The notes: generated by a model from the sequence alone, not told the origin. Numbered from the stretch's first letter, positions 1-11,774 are shown. The stretch is 64,000 nt of DNA from Parelaphostrongylus tenuis (GCA_019055375.1 JAHQIW010005918.1:173102-237101), one strand, 5' to 3'. Program-made: numbers and translations.

Positions 1-935
1 CTGTATTGTATCAAGAAGGTAATGCGGTGTGTCAAGAAACAAGATGACAAACAAAACGGTAATTCAGTCTTCTTCGTCAACAGTCTCTTGCTTGCAATCA
101 AGAACTCAAGTCAAAGAACACTTTAGTTCGACTACCAACGAAATTGTGAGGACAGTCGCTGGGATCAGCATTCTCGTTGTTCAAAAAAGACGAAATCTCA
201 GGCAGCAGTCGAAGCTACACGAGATTTGAAGACTTCTTGGAAGACGAATGAGAGGAAATTAAATGAATGCTACTGAGAAATGCACAATGAATTACGATAT
301 GGGCCGTGTAAGTTGTGAAAAAATAACCTGCATTACTTGCGATATCTTTATTTAAAAAATATTCGGCTTGGAAGGCACATGAAGTTTTTCACGTTGTTCC
401 AAAGCCCATTGGGTCCCATATGCAATGGAACACGATTACCAAGCTTCTATGAGTCGTTTCAGTTTTACTGAATTTTCACGAGAGTGTACCTACGGGCAAT
501 TCACCTAAATCTTAACCAAGTCCCACTTCCACCTGTGCCTAAGTTCGTTGCTCATAGAATCCCGTTACAGACATACGCAAGATACAAGTAACATGAACAA
601 GCTTCAGTTTTGCACATCTTGTAATCGCTTATACGTGCTCTGCGACACACATGGTTCATGGTTCGACCTTTGCCGTGATCTAGTCAAGGCCTTCGTCATT
701 TCAAAGCCGCTAATCGGTATCAGACTGGACTAGAGGATAAGAATCTAGATTTCACTTATCGATAGCTTGACACAAGTCATTGTATAAGCTATATAGCACC
801 AATCACCACTAATTCTACCAGTAGAGTCAAATTCATGGCGCATCGTTGAACCCTTGAGTCCCACGTTGATTTTTCAGCGTGGTTGCGCGGCGAGCGCAGC
901 GCGTTACGATGAAAATGTGGTTGTTAGAAATGAAA
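1..935. other. Unassigned DNA, no recognisable gene
   Basis: No repeat or protein family is recognised here. A 61-codon open frame at 548-733 (+) contains a small cysteine cluster (CTSCNRLYVLC, residues about 22-32) that might be an exon remnant. No splice sites or homologue can be assigned, so I do not call it a gene. Confidence 0.3.
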
Positions 936-939
936 GTCA

Positions 940-1235
940 TCAGAGGGGTTTAGTAGTCAGCAAATGATTGAGTATGATGAAGGAACTTCATTAGGGTTAT
1001 TTCGGTTGAAATATGCCATCTCTGGTTTCAAGCTATTGATCACTAATATGCCCGGTAATTATCTTTTGAGCCGCGCATGTCAGTGGTCTGCTAAAGAGGG
1101 CTGACTTATAGAGCCCGATACACGTGCTTCGATCTTGCGATCTCGTCAGCCGGGCAGTTACCGTTTCTCGTCTTTTGCCAATCCTGTGTGGGTGCCCCAG
1201 TCCCCACACTAAGAATTACAGCCGAGTTGACGTAC
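940..1235 (-). repeat. Hammerhead-bearing repeat H1, copy 1
   Basis: This is a dispersed repeat of about 300 bp, read on the minus strand. It aligns by eye with the copy at 15030-15295 both upstream of the ribozyme (shared blocks near 1160-1200) and downstream (the block with GTCAGCC and GACATGCG, near 1070-1110). The core of the repeat is the hammerhead motif at 1113-1155. No open frame is conserved, so the repeat is probably a non-coding, non-autonomous element. Confidence 0.7.
1113..1155 (-). ncRNA. Hammerhead ribozyme motif (H1a), one core change
   Basis: On the minus strand the order is stem I strand GCCCGG, core CTGACGA, stem II GATC-GCAA-GATC, GAAG in place of GAAA, stem III CAC/GTG with no loop, then TA and the second stem I strand TCGGGC. 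Stem I pairs over 6 bp (one G-U) and stem II over 4 bp with a GNRA loop. The predicted cleavage site is 3' of the TA, between 1119 and 1118. The A15.1 to G change may reduce or abolish activity. Confidence 0.75.
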
Positions 1236-1240
1236 TCTCC

Positions 1241-2030
1241 ATGAAAAGATTTAAGCAGTCGCTCTAATTAGAATGCCACTTCGCCAAATGGGTTCATCAG
1301 TAAATTTCGCATGCCTAATACGGGCAAGCATGAGGGACGACGACATTCTGTGGCCTCAAATTGTTGAAACCGATTGATTTCTAGAACTTGGAGACCAGCA
1401 AGAAGTGAAATCGCTTCAGCTAAACTCATAATCTTCTTGAAGCTTTGAATCTTAGTGTAAAGTCATTTTTCTCTATCAAACGAGAAAAAATGTTGAGTAC
1501 ATTTTAGTCGAAATTGTTCTTCAAGGTTTGGTGCAAATGTATGGATCTGTTTCAAATCGAAATGATTCGGCGAGAAAATCTCGGAGTAATATATGAAGCG
1601 AAGACGTTGTGAAGTGAATGGTTCAGATGTATATCCTATTGCGTTTAACTTCGCTGTTAACGTTATATCACTTGCTATAATGTACTGATTCTCTTCAAAT
1701 TATCTTTTATTTTAGTGACAAGAAAAATAGATCTATTTAGCACCATTGTTTCAGCAATCGTGGTGTCATGATTTGGGGTCCCTGATAGAATCATGTCATC
1801 AGTCTCAATTGTTCCATTGCCATTTGATCTCTGATACCGTGGTCGAACCATATAATGCTACGCTGTCTGTCCATCAATTGATAAAAATATTCCCGAAATA
1901 TTCTGTATTGTCAATGAAGACCTCTACGACATTTGTTTCCGCACTTTGAAGCTCCTTAAGGTATATATGTATATGGATGTATACATAAATACAAATGAAT
2001 ATAGATATTTATAGGTTTACGGATTCGATG
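1241..2030. other. Unassigned DNA
   Basis: I see no recognisable coding sequence, repeat or RNA gene here. A 67-codon open frame at 1746-1949 (+) has no family resemblance. Confidence 0.3.
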
Positions 2031-2035
2031 GAAAC

Positions 2036-2345
2036 AGTCTCAACAACCTCGTGTCCTCTCATCAAAAATCACAGAATTGTACTTGTATGCCTTCAAAGTG
2101 AATTGATACGTCGCCAAGCTGGCCTCCGCTTCAACATCACCGTTTGATAATGTATAAAATAAATTCGAAAGCGCAGAAAAAAAACTTCGCTAAATATTCA
2201 CTACCGAAACGAATGCGCATAGGGTTTGTTATCAGAATCAATATAGCTTACCAATGTGCCGATAAGAATCAGCACAAACTGTTGCGAATGTATTAAATCA
2301 TGAATGATCGCAACATTTCGATGTCCCTCAAACGTCAAGTTTTGA
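2036..2345 (+). repeat. Fragment of large unknown repeat R1 (copy C)
   Basis: This aligns by eye with the first few hundred bases of R1 copies A (near 4015-4320) and B (near 8195-8800). Shared blocks include CTCATCAAAAA at 2059-2069 and the AATGTGCCGAT / CAGCACA blocks at about 2252-2275. The copy is diverged and 3'-truncated. Confidence 0.5.
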
Positions 2346-2557
2346 TGAGCTGTTTCTTACCTACCAGCCCTTGCAGATGACATCGTCCGTATAACAATAA
2401 GCACCAGCCAGGCGTAGCGACTGTTGAATGATTTTGACACTGCTTGTGAAAAGATTGGTCTCGGACTGAATCTCCAAAAACGATGCTCATATAGAGCGAG
2501 TTTATTTTGAGTGCTTCATTCACAATTACAGAATGAGTTTCTGAATACTCCCGTTCT

Positions 2558-3060
2558 ATCCATCTAGCTCAAGGAGTAGGTTTGATAAATGATCTAGCTT
2601 TAGAGTTAAACAGAAAGAAGTGAGTGACCTAGATAATATTCAAGAGCATAGAGGTTATAGCGATGAGAACAAGAAACACTTTACTACGTGTCAACATTTT
2701 CGACACAGCGATTATCCCTAACTTGACATTCGCATTGAAGGCCGAGTCACTATGCAAGCAGGATGAAAGACTACTTTACGTTGTCAGAAGCCCAGTCGAA
2801 AGGTTCATACTAAGGGTATCTCATATCTCACAATTAAGAAAAAGATTCAAAGTTCTGACCCACGTCAACGACCGTAAATTAATGAGGCAGATCTATGCGC
2901 CAGTTACCGAAGATAACGTTGCGCGGACACTTAGCGCTTCAATGACATCCGATGGACAAAGCCATTGCTGACTGAATTTCTCCGGATATCAAGCGCATTG
3001 TGTGAAAATTTCTTATCCGAAGGTTTCATCTCTTTACAAAAGGCTCAGAAGAAAAATAAA
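2558..3060 (+). pseudogene. RTE-type LINE, 3' fragment of reverse transcriptase ORF
   Basis: The plus strand encodes the C-terminal part of an RTE/BovB-like polyprotein. Recognisable blocks in order are NDLALELNRKK, then FKSIEVIA, FDTAIIPNLTFALKAESL, KQDERLL and SPVERFILRVSHISQ, all in one frame (about 2592-2860). After a shift, an ITLRGHLALQ-like block (about 2917-2946) and MDKAIAD..SPDIKRI follow. In RTE families this region lies downstream of the RT catalytic core and ends the ORF. Two in-frame stops (TGA, TAG) fall just after the first block, and there is a frameshift near 2915, so the copy is dead. The 5' truncation is typical of LINE insertions. Confidence 0.8.
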
Positions 3061-3935
3061 ATTCTCAAAGAGTTTCTAAGGCGAGGAGGACAAACTTGAT
3101 TAATCTTGCAACCAAAAGGGCAGAGTATCGGTGCTCGCTCAAGTCACTTGACCATCAACGTGACGAAATGTAACACAAGTGATGAGCTACACATGTTCCA
3201 TTGATAATTATTCAAAACACCTCATGGAGCAAAACCACTAACTGAAGCCGAAAGTCTCTAGCTGGTGTCTTAACTGACATGTCTAATATATGATTCACTG
3301 TGGTGAACGGTTTGAAAATGGGAGACGCGTAGTGTGAGATTATACAAAATTAGACGTTACCGCCAATGTATTGTCTCATTCTCGTCTACCTATAGTTTGC
3401 GCCATTACCGATTAATGGTGGATTTTCGAAAAAACCTTCACTGTACAGTAATCGAAAGAAGTGAGAGGTTGAGAGTATGGAAGAACTGTAGAAGAGGCTT
3501 TACACTTTGGCATAATCGTTATGCGTGGTGTGTTGCGCTTTCCAATAAGTTATCAATGTCCGTCATGAGGATATTACTGTCATAATTTGGTTTTGAAGTT
3601 GTGATAGTATGCAATTACTAGCCAAGCTCACGGAACGCGTTCATAAAAAGTACTTTGTCTTTTTGTAAGCTCATTTTTGTGTGACTTTTCAAATTTGCAA
3701 TCGCAGTGACGACTGCTTTGTTGTGACGATGTGTCACGGCGCGGCGACTAATTTTGTGATTTAACAAATCAGTTTTTCGTCTTAACAGACATAAGATCTA
3801 TGTTTGACTCTGTGCTACTGCTCTCCAGTCATACCTGCAGAATGTGAAGCAATGAAATCGTGAGTGTTTGCAAATTTGTTTTTTAATACGATTAAACATT
3901 TCTGCATTAGGTCATATGTGCTTGATTATGAGTGC
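3061..3935. other. Unassigned DNA
   Basis: No recognisable gene. An 83-codon open frame (3334-3585, +) is arginine-rich and unlike any family I know. Confidence 0.3.
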
Positions 3936-3937
3936 GT

Positions 3938-3963
3938 TTGACTGGAAAGCCGAAATGTTAGCC
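3938..3963 (+). ncRNA. Degraded hammerhead-variant motif at left end of R1-A
   Basis: GACTGG followed by AAAGCCGAAATGTTAGCC corresponds to the 3' half of the H2 motif (GCC-GAAA-CGTT-AGCC) with a mutated 5' core. It is called only because the same position in R1-B carries a closer match. Confidence 0.35.
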
Positions 3964-6400
3964 ATTATTGCTGCACTCCGATACACTGAACAAATGTTTT
4001 TGTTGATAAAATCGTAGCTGCTCATCAAAAAGGACTGATTTCTGTTTAGATTTTTCCGAAAGTAAATTGTTGCCTTTTCAAGCTCGCGTTCGCTTCACAT
4101 CATCATTGGATAAGCTATAAATTTGTTGCGAAGGTGGGACTAACACGTTTGCTCAAAATTCACTACAAAAAAAAAATGCACATCGACTTTAGTGTCCGGC
4201 GACTACAGTGCGCATCAATGTGCGTATTGAAATCGGCACACACCGTCCCGAATGTGCTAAATTTTGCATAGACGCGGCACTATCGTCTTCTCGCTGTAAG
4301 TCCTAAAATTTCGGATCGTCTAGGGTTTTTCTTTAAGGATCACTTCCCGTACGCACACCGTGCGAGAGTTAGATGATTCAGGAAAAGTGCAGCAATTCGA
4401 CTATCTATATATCGCGAAACGCATTTATAGCAAAAGGTCTGTATTCATAATAACGTGAAGGCTCCGCATTTTTGAAGTTTTCATATAGTCTTTCTAAATC
4501 CTCCCTATTTTAGCTGCCACATTTCGCAGAACTCAATACGTTACAAGATGGACTTACTCAGATGTGCGCATGAACTATGTGGACTGTGGTACGAATCCCA
4601 TGAGAATTGTCGCAAGTATTATTAGATAAAGTCCTAACATGGAGAGCTTATTTTACATAATAGACGTTTGCTCGTAGTCTCCTTTTACCAAAATTAGATA
4701 CTATTATATTTTCTATATAGCAAATATCAAAATTGATGTGATCGCCAAATTCTATTATACTGAGTTTTGCAGCAAACCTGATTTCCCGCCTGTTATATGG
4801 CTCTCGGGGTAATGTGGAGTATTTTCCAGTAGATCTACCACAAGTCGTTTAATTGACGAGTTCCACCTAAAAAGTTCACAGTAGTGAGACACGTAAATGT
4901 CTGTTCAATGAAAGTATATGCATCATTACTAGGGCTATTGATTATGCTGTCGTATTGCTTTGAGAAGCTCTTGTTTCTGATAGTTATCCGCGCAAAAAAT
5001 AGATCAGCCGTACTCCGATGTATGCATTTTCCCTAGGATTTATCTTTCTTAGACAATCGTGATAAATCTCTGTGTTTCGCCATTTTACCTAGGATCCATC
5101 TCATCCTCTGCTGTTGAACCACGCGTTAAGCATACAATATGATCTGCAGAAATTTTTAGAGCCTTTCTGAGGTTGGTACCTACGGTTCTGATCTATCAGC
5201 CTCAAAAGGCTTTAAAACATTTTCATAGACTACAATAAATGCCAAGGCGAGGTTCAGAAACAGTTGATGTGTTGAATCTCTACATATTCGTCTATAGTCG
5301 TAATCCATCTATTACAAAAATGGTATTAATACAATAGTACGCACTACCGCATTAATTAACGTTTGATACATTAAATTAACACTACCTCATTGTTGCTATG
5401 AAACAGATTTAATTGTGGGTCGTGGGCCACAAGTGAAAACGGCGGACACCTCCAAAACGTACATATGCTTAGACACATAAATCTCGGAAAGGCTCCAAAC
5501 ATTCTCGCAGGGTGTTCTACACAGGATTTATTTCAAATACTGCTTGCATAGCTTATTTTTCTAATATGCTTGACCATCCTTTATATTCAATTGACTCTCA
5601 CACCACGTTTGTATAATATGCTCTGAGATAACATTTTCAATCTTCTAGCTGGCTAAATGTAAACCTCCTTAGCGTTATTTGGTAGCTGGTGTTTATCGCT
5701 TTATAATATTGCATGAGACTTTACTCTAAATGTTACCTGACTAGCCACTCCAAAAGTCATATCAAACTTCCAAATTTGAGTGTTATCATCTTTGAAATAA
5801 AGATTTCCCATAGAATAGAGTTATGTTTTTTCATGGTCTTCGTTCATTCCCGAATTTAAAAATGATTCACGTGCTGCCAAGTTTGCTCTTTAGAACATCT
5901 TCTCGTAGCGATAGTGGTGGTGATACGTACTGAATGTTATCTTAGCAAGAAGTTCGGCAGCCTTTGCCCATTTACATCACTAGCTGCGACTAGATATGCT
6001 TGACATAGGCCAACCCTTAGCATTCTATTCTCTTCATTCTATCGTCGACTACGTTCATTCGGAAGGTTGCCCATTTATGCATCTTTTTTGATGTTTACTG
6101 TCTCACTAGTGCAGAATTAGAGAATAGCATAACGTTTGAATACTTGGAACGCATCTCGAAATGGTGTCATGTTAGACGGCTGTTGTCAGAATTGGTTAAG
6201 CATTCTATGGAGAAAACAAAGGATTTTTGACGTAGTTGAAGCATTGAATCACGGCTCATCTGCGTGTTGACGCAGGCTCTTGATAAGGCTAAAACAAACT
6301 CAAAATCAAGCAACATTTGAAAATATTACATATGCTCCTGATTTAACAAAATCTTTTCCCTAAGCATTTATTAGCAAGTCTTCAGCACCATTCCAATCAA
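3938..6400 (+). repeat. Large unknown repeat R1, copy A
   Basis: This 2.45-kb segment aligns along nearly its whole length, with indels, to 8112-11145. Anchor blocks shared by both copies include GCCGAAAYGTTAGCC at the left end, GTGCAGCAATTCGAC (about 4388 and 8871), ATGGCGCTCGGGGTAATGTG-like (about 4797 and 9281) and TTTACTG near 6095/10836. No open frame is conserved, so it may be a degraded transposon or a non-coding element. The left end resembles a hammerhead variant (see 3938-3963). The flanks of the two copies do not match, which favours transposition over segmental duplication. Confidence 0.7.
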
Positions 6401-7360
6401 ATTATCTTATTCTAAAAGCGACCTTATTCGACCTCGGAATGAATTGTCGATATCTCATGGATCTATGAGCTCAGTATACTCAGAAAAACCATATCTCAAT
6501 AACAACAATCGTGATCGATTGACTGTAATAATAATTGACTTGAAGAAGTTAAAAGGACTGAGACGAAGTTGACTAAGGAAAGTGTTCTCTGTAGCATTTT
6601 CGTGCTTGCTCATGAATACAACGAGTCACCAATATCGCTAAGATGATCGATCTAACAGGAGGTTGTTGCGAACCTTTTATTGTGCAAATATCTCGGCTCT
6701 TCGATTAATTTATATCTTCTAAACAGCCTTTTTCGCCGAAGAAGGCCTTTTCGCAGACTTTTATTGGTTATCCGATAGCTTGAAAAGCGGCGCTTCCAAA
6801 AAATAATCTTTGAAGTGAGATTTTTCATTAACTTTACTTTCTTATTACTAGGTGTTTGTCGCATCGATCGTCAGCATCGCACTGTTGGCCAGTTTTTCCG
6901 CGAGGAAACTGAGCAGAAACATCGTGAGTCAGACTGTTTTCGTTGATTCCTTCTTTTCATCATCATTTTTCCTGCAACGACTTCATGCTTTTCTCTGTTT
7001 TACCTTATTCGGTGGTTCTCCTCTTTCAACTCCTTCTATTCTCTTCCCTGCCTCTCATCACTATTTTGTTCTCAGCGTTTCAGCAATGAGTTTCATATGC
7101 AGCTTATTTTTTTTCAAACAAAGTTTTGAAATTATAGATGCATACGATATTGAAGACTGAGATTTTCTGCAAGCAGATCAGTAAAATGTTCATACAAATC
7201 GACAGTCACATATAAGTGATTGGATTTTTACAATTTTTTTGCCGACTTATTTTCCGCTTAATAAGGGTCACTTTCTAATAGTGGTCGAGTTGTTTTTTTT
7301 TTGCCCTGCAGCCATACAAACTGTTAAGGTTTACTCATGTTGTATTCTGACAGAAAGTTG
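6401..7360. other. Unassigned DNA with T-rich open frame
   Basis: A 102-codon frame at 6852-7160 (+) is phenylalanine-, serine- and leucine-rich because the DNA is T-rich. An overlapping basic frame lies on the other strand (6652-6864). Neither resembles a known family. Confidence 0.3.
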
Positions 7361-7364
7361 ATAT

Positions 7365-7505
7365 TTACGGTTTTGGCGACGGACCCTCGGCCGCGCATCC
7401 TAATAGTTTTGGAGATGGTGTTAGGCTGAAATCAAAATGAGAGGTAGGAAAGAAAATCAACCGACGGCTCACGGAAGATGTAGAAACCAAAATCCGAAGT
7501 GTATT
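7365..7505. repeat. Dispersed repeat R2, copy 1
   Basis: About 135 bp aligns in the same orientation with 22745-22880. Shared blocks include TTTTGGAGATGGTGTTA/TTTGGAGATGGTGTTA and GAAAAATCAACCGACRGCTCACGGA-like sequence. On the minus strand both copies keep a reading frame with the blocks RLIFF, FDF and LTPSP, so this may be a fragment of a coding repeat that I cannot name. Confidence 0.55.
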
Positions 7506-7814
7506 TTCGCACTCATAAATGTGCATATGCATGTTCGTGAGTTTTTGTATGCGTGTTGTATCGGATCTCAACAAAACTTTCTAGTCAAGTCACTGAAAAG
7601 CACAACATTCAAACGAACCTCGGTGGGCAGTTATTGCATATGAGGCCTTACTACTTTTATGTCAGTTATATATGCCTCACTATTGCTCATAGAATGACTA
7701 AAGATTGCAAGTGATAAACACTCCTAGTTGAAAGGTACAGCAGAATGTGATGGCGGCGAAGCACTTCCACGGAAACCAAGTGTGCCTGAAATAATCTCTA
7801 TGGAGCTGGAGCGA
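7506..7814. other. Unassigned DNA
   Basis: Nothing recognisable between R2 and the SINE. Confidence 0.3.
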
Positions 7815-7817
7815 AAC

Positions 7818-8037
7818 CACTTGACGTTCATCAATCCCTGAGGTATGCCTCACGCACTGACTTCATGAAATATCGATGAAGACTACTGAATGCATATCTG
7901 GTTTTACAATGACTGCGGTGGGTAACTGAGGTATCAAATCACAGCTGCGATCCTTTCATAAATGTCTAGTATGCACGAGTTCAAAGCATAGACAATGTGC
8001 TTGTCCTAAGGCACACCTAGCCGCTGCACCAAACGCG
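7818..8037 (-). repeat. tRNA-derived SINE S1, diverged copy
   Basis: This aligns by eye, on the minus strand, with the well-preserved S1 copy at 13523-13827. The 3' block CATCAATCCCTGAGG, the internal block GAATGCATATCTGG and the remnant of the tRNA-like head near 8015-8037 are recognisable. There are several internal deletions. Confidence 0.6.
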
Positions 8038-8049
8038 TTATATGAGTTA

Positions 8050-8090
8050 TATATAAAGAGGATAAGACTCCCGGCGTTGACTACATGTCG
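8050..8090 (-). repeat. Truncated S1 SINE 3' end
   Basis: AGAGGATAAGACTCCCGGCGTTGA matches only the 3' end of S1, including the GGATAA tail unit. It is a second, strongly 5'-truncated insertion next to the copy at 7818-8037. Confidence 0.45.
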
Positions 8091-8114
8091 CGCTCACTAT
8101 TTCAGGATGTACAA

Positions 8115-8140
8115 AAGACGAAGCAGCCGAAACGTTAGCC
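8115..8140 (+). ncRNA. Degraded hammerhead-variant motif at left end of R1-B
   Basis: AAGACGA-AGCAGCC-GAAA-CGTT-AGCC resembles the H2 hammerhead variant. It retains GACGA, GCC-GAAA and the CGTT / AGCC strand, but it has lost the CTG of CTGACGA and a full stem II. Probably inactive. Confidence 0.45.
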
Positions 8141-8426
8141 ACCATTACTGCACCATAATGCGCTGGACAGATTTTATCGTTGACAACCTCGTAGCTGCTC
8201 ATCAAAAACCACGGAATTCTGTCTGCATATTTTTATATTACATTGCATATTAACGTCGGCATATAAAAGTGAATCACTGGCTTTTCAAGCCGACTTCCTC
8301 TTCACCTCATCGCTGGGTAAGCTACAGCAGTCTTACGAGAGTGGGGAATAAAACATTGGAATTAGAAAAAAACTAAAAAAAAAGAATGCATATCGATTTC
8401 AATATGTAGCAGCTATAGTGCGTATC

Positions 8427-8688
8427 GGGGGCGCTGTGAACGAGTGGTTGTGATGCTGGTAGTGAAACACGTGGAGCCAAGCTCCACTTCCCAACTTTCT
8501 CCGGCAGTCAACAACAACGTCCTTTGGAACGCCACAGCCAGTCTATAACCGAGGTTGTAAGAAGACTCGCCTAAGGAGTATTCTGCGCCGTTGAAGAAGA
8601 AGACGAAAGAATGATTTGAATACTGGAAGTACCGAGGTTTGCACAGTGAAATAACAGTGTGACGACGGATCCAATTTAATGCTAAAAT
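8427..8688 (+). repeat. SINE-like insertion S2 with 11-bp target duplication
   Basis: A 262-bp insertion interrupts R1-B and is absent at the matching position of R1-A. It is flanked by TAGTGCGTATC (8416-8426) and TAGTGCGCATC (8689-8699), an 11-bp target duplication with one change. Near its 5' end GAACGAGTGGTT resembles the A box / D arm of a tRNA-Ser or tRNA-Leu type unit. No clear B box remains. A second copy lies at 55355-55606 on the minus strand. The structure fits a tRNA-related SINE mobilised by a LINE. Confidence 0.65.
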
Positions 8689-9395
8689 TAGTGCGCATCA
8701 ATGCGCGTACTGAAATCGTCACACACCGTCGCGATTGTCTTAGATTTTGGATAGAGGCGGCACTACCGTTTCCACGTTGTGTGCCTCAAAATTTCAGATC
8801 GTCCATAGTATTTTTCACTGAACCACTTAGCATATGCGCACCGTGTGAGGATTAGATGGCTTGAAAAAAGTGCAGCAATTCGACCTTCTTTGTGTAGAGA
8901 CGCTTGAATAGCAAAAGGTCTGTGTCATAATTAAGTAAAGGCTTTGTGTCTCTAATTTTTTCGTAGTATGTAGCTATCCTACCTATTCTACTTCCCATAT
9001 TTTGCAGAGCACGCAGTGTTGCAAAATGGGCCTATTTAGGTCTGTTCATGAAATATATGGACGCTGATACGAATCCTACAACTTTTGTCGCGGATGACAT
9101 TAGTTGAAGGCCGATGATGGTGAACCTGTCATATGCAGTATAATAGCAGTGAGTTTGTTGTGATCTCTTTTGCTCAAAATTCTATACTATCATATTTTCT
9201 CTTGCAAGAATCGAAATTAATGTGCTCTTGAAGTTCACTCATACTGAGTCTTATAGCATACCTGATTTACCGTCTGCTAAATGGCGCTCGGGGTAATGTG
9301 CAGTATTTCCAATGGAGTTATTACAAGTCGCCTAATTGACGTCTTCCACCTAAGAAGCTCATAGTAGTGAGACATGTGTCTGCATTATAAAAGTA

Positions 9396-9397
<2 letters not shown>

Positions 9398-9437
<40 letters not shown>

Positions 9438-9543
9438 TATTTCTATGTATATGCATATATATGTAGATATATATATACATGTATATATATGTATATACAT
9501 GTATATATATATATATATGCAAACACATATGTATATATATGTA
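9398..9543. repeat. AT-rich microsatellite
   Basis: A run of TA dinucleotides followed by imperfect ATATATGTATA / TACATG units. It is absent from the corresponding place in R1-A. The 89-codon frame across it is an artefact of the repeat. Confidence 0.9.
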
Positions 9544-10342
9544 TACTCTCTAGGGCTTCTCGTTCTTAGACGGTCATGATAGATCGGTGTGTTGTCATTT
9601 TGCCTAGTAAACCATCTCGCCCACTGTTGTTGAACCTTGCTTTGAACATGCACTATATTATGTGACAATGTTCAAAGCTTCTTGGGATTCGTACATATGC
9701 TTTTGGCGTACTAACCTTGAAAACGTTCTAAATTTCTTGCCGACTATACTGAATGCGAGGTTTCAAAACATCGATGCGATGAATCTCTTTATCTTCACTA
9801 TCATTCGTAATTCATCTGCTGTAAAAATGGTGATAACACAGTATTACGTGCTACCGCCATAAATAACGACTCTACATCCCTGAGGTGAAGTAGAGCTCAT
9901 TGTGGGGCGTGGGACGCTAGTGAAAAGGGCGATACCTCCGAAACGTACGCATAAACCTCGGAAAGGCTCTAAACTTTTTCACAGACTATTTCACATGGCA
10001 TTTATCTTAGATACTGTTTGCATAGCTTCTTTTTTTCTAAAACCGTGCCATGCTTTATAATCAGTTGCATTCCACAACAAGTTCATATCATCTGCTTTGC
10101 TGTTAGCTGTTGTTTATCGCTTTGTATTCTTGCATGAGATTACTCTATATGTTACCGCTCTACCCTCTGTGACCTCTCCAAAAACCATGCTATATTCTCC
10201 GCATTTTAATGTTATCAGCTTTCGAATAGAACTTTCTAACAGAATGAAGTTATATTATTTCATTGTGTTCGTTTATCGCTGGTTTGGAAATGATTCACAT
10301 GCTGTCGAGTTCACTCTTTCGAGCATCTTCCTCAAGCGTTAA

Positions 10343-10645
10343 AAGAATAAAGGATAGAAGTCTCGGAGTTTATCAATCCCTGAGGGATGCGCCACGCATT
10401 TGTCTCCAATTTTTACCTTTGTTTAAGGTCACTGGATGCATGTCTGGCCTAAACCATAACTCGCGGTGGCCTCCGCTCTTCCGAATCACTGCTGCTTATC
10501 TTCCCAGCCACGTTTTCCATCAGTCCGATGTCAGTATACGGACCCCGAAGAATAAGTAGCTTCCTGAGCTATGAGCTTGAGATCGAACCATCGACGTTGT
10601 ATGAGATGCAAATCACTTCTAACCACTGCATGACATGCACTCGTT
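10343..10645 (-). repeat. tRNA-derived SINE S1 inserted in R1-B
   Basis: The 3' end (GGATAGAAG..CAATCCCTGAGGGATGCGCC) lies at the low coordinate and the tRNA-like head (reverse complement of TGACATGCAGTGGTTAGA) at the high coordinate. Comparison with R1-A shows an uninterrupted site, so the element inserted after R1 spread. Confidence 0.75.
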
Positions 10646-11145
10646 TCGAAGCAACAGTGGTGGTAATACGTACAAGTATTGTGATCTCAGAAAGAGGTTC
10701 GACAGCCTTTGTTCATACCAGCTGCGACTGGATATGCTTGGCCCAGGCCAACCCTTAACATTCTTGTTCTCTTCATACTATCGTCGACTACTCTAATTCA
10801 GAAAGTCGTCCTATTTACTCATCTTCCTTAATGTTTACTGTTGCTCTATTAGAGAATTTCCAGAGTAGCATAACGTTCGAATACTTGGAAGGCAGCTCAA
10901 CATGAAGTCATGTGAGACGGCTGTTGTCAGAGTAGGTTAAGCATTCAGTGTATAAAGCAAAAGATGTTCGACGTAGCTGGAGCATTAACTCACGGCTCAT
11001 CTGAGTGTTGAAGCAGGCTCTTAATGAAGCTGAAACCAAGTCTAAAACAAGGGAACATTCGAAAAAGTTATAAATGCTCTTGATATAACAAAATAATCTC
11101 TTCAAGCACTTTATCGTCTCAACTCTTCGAGCACTTCAGTCGAGG

Positions 11146-11555
11146 AGGAAAACGCTGAAGCTAACGAAGACTAGGGAACGACCAAAATGTGTTAGAACAG
11201 TAATGAAAGGAGGATAAGTGTAAGTAAATATTTTTAGGAGTTCTAGCAAAAGATGATCAAAGTCGAACGCGATCACGTTCTGGAAGATCACAGAATGTAA
11301 GTATAGATAGAGCATATGAAAAGAGGTGAAAAATCCTGATAATAATGATTGCACTTACAAGTTCCTTTCGATTCGTTTTATGATTATTCACATAGGCAGT
11401 TTTCCAAACCAGACATGGGATTGATTGTTGTATGATAAAGATAAAAGCCGAGAACATCACCAATTCTATCTCGTGCCCTTCAGCATTTAGTGGCCCTTGA
11501 ATCGGTCGTCCTCATGCGTATTCTGCATTAGATTAATGGAAAACTGTTCGACCAA
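11146..11555. other. Unassigned DNA
   Basis: Two hydrophobic short frames on the minus strand (11136-11463) are in A+T-rich sequence and match no family. Confidence 0.3.
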
Positions 11556-11567
11556 TATGGTCTTATG

Positions 11568-11690
11568 TGTCAAGCGGGACTCGAACTAGCATCCCACTCT
11601 ATTCGGGACCGCGTGTTTAACCGTTGCACTAATTACACCCATTTAGCAAAGCACTCTTTTACGCTATAGCGCATCTATTTGTCAGCTGGC
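11568..11690 (-). repeat. tRNA-like palindromic element P, half copy (P1)
   Basis: One arm of the palindromic family is seen: GGGACTCGAACTAGCATCCC (reverse of a T arm / B box), then ACCGTTGCACT (reverse of the D arm), then the family linker ending ACGCTATAGCGCATCT. The mate arm is missing or unrecognisable. Confidence 0.6.
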
Positions 11691-11774
11691 GACCGTCAAC
11701 GGCCTGCCCTGGGTAGTCGGTATCGACACTGAGCCCAGTCAAACTGATAGATATTGGTACTGAGTGGTCAAATT

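Larger units (their letters stand above)
8112..11145 (+). repeat. Large unknown repeat R1, copy B with nested insertions
   Basis: This aligns with R1-A (3938-6400). It is longer because of three insertions absent from copy A: a SINE-like element (8427-8688), an AT-rich microsatellite (9398-9543) and an S1 SINE (about 10343-10645). Copy A therefore serves as the empty-site allele. No open frame is shared with copy A. The 98-codon and 81-codon frames near 10.1-10.6 kb cross the S1 insertion and are not genes. Confidence 0.7.

Noticed and set aside
5425..5460. GGCGGACACCTCCAAAACGT as a possible hammerhead (and the matching site near 9925 in R1-B)
   Set aside because: No CTGANGA box in the correct place and no pairing. 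Only the AAACGT word is shared.
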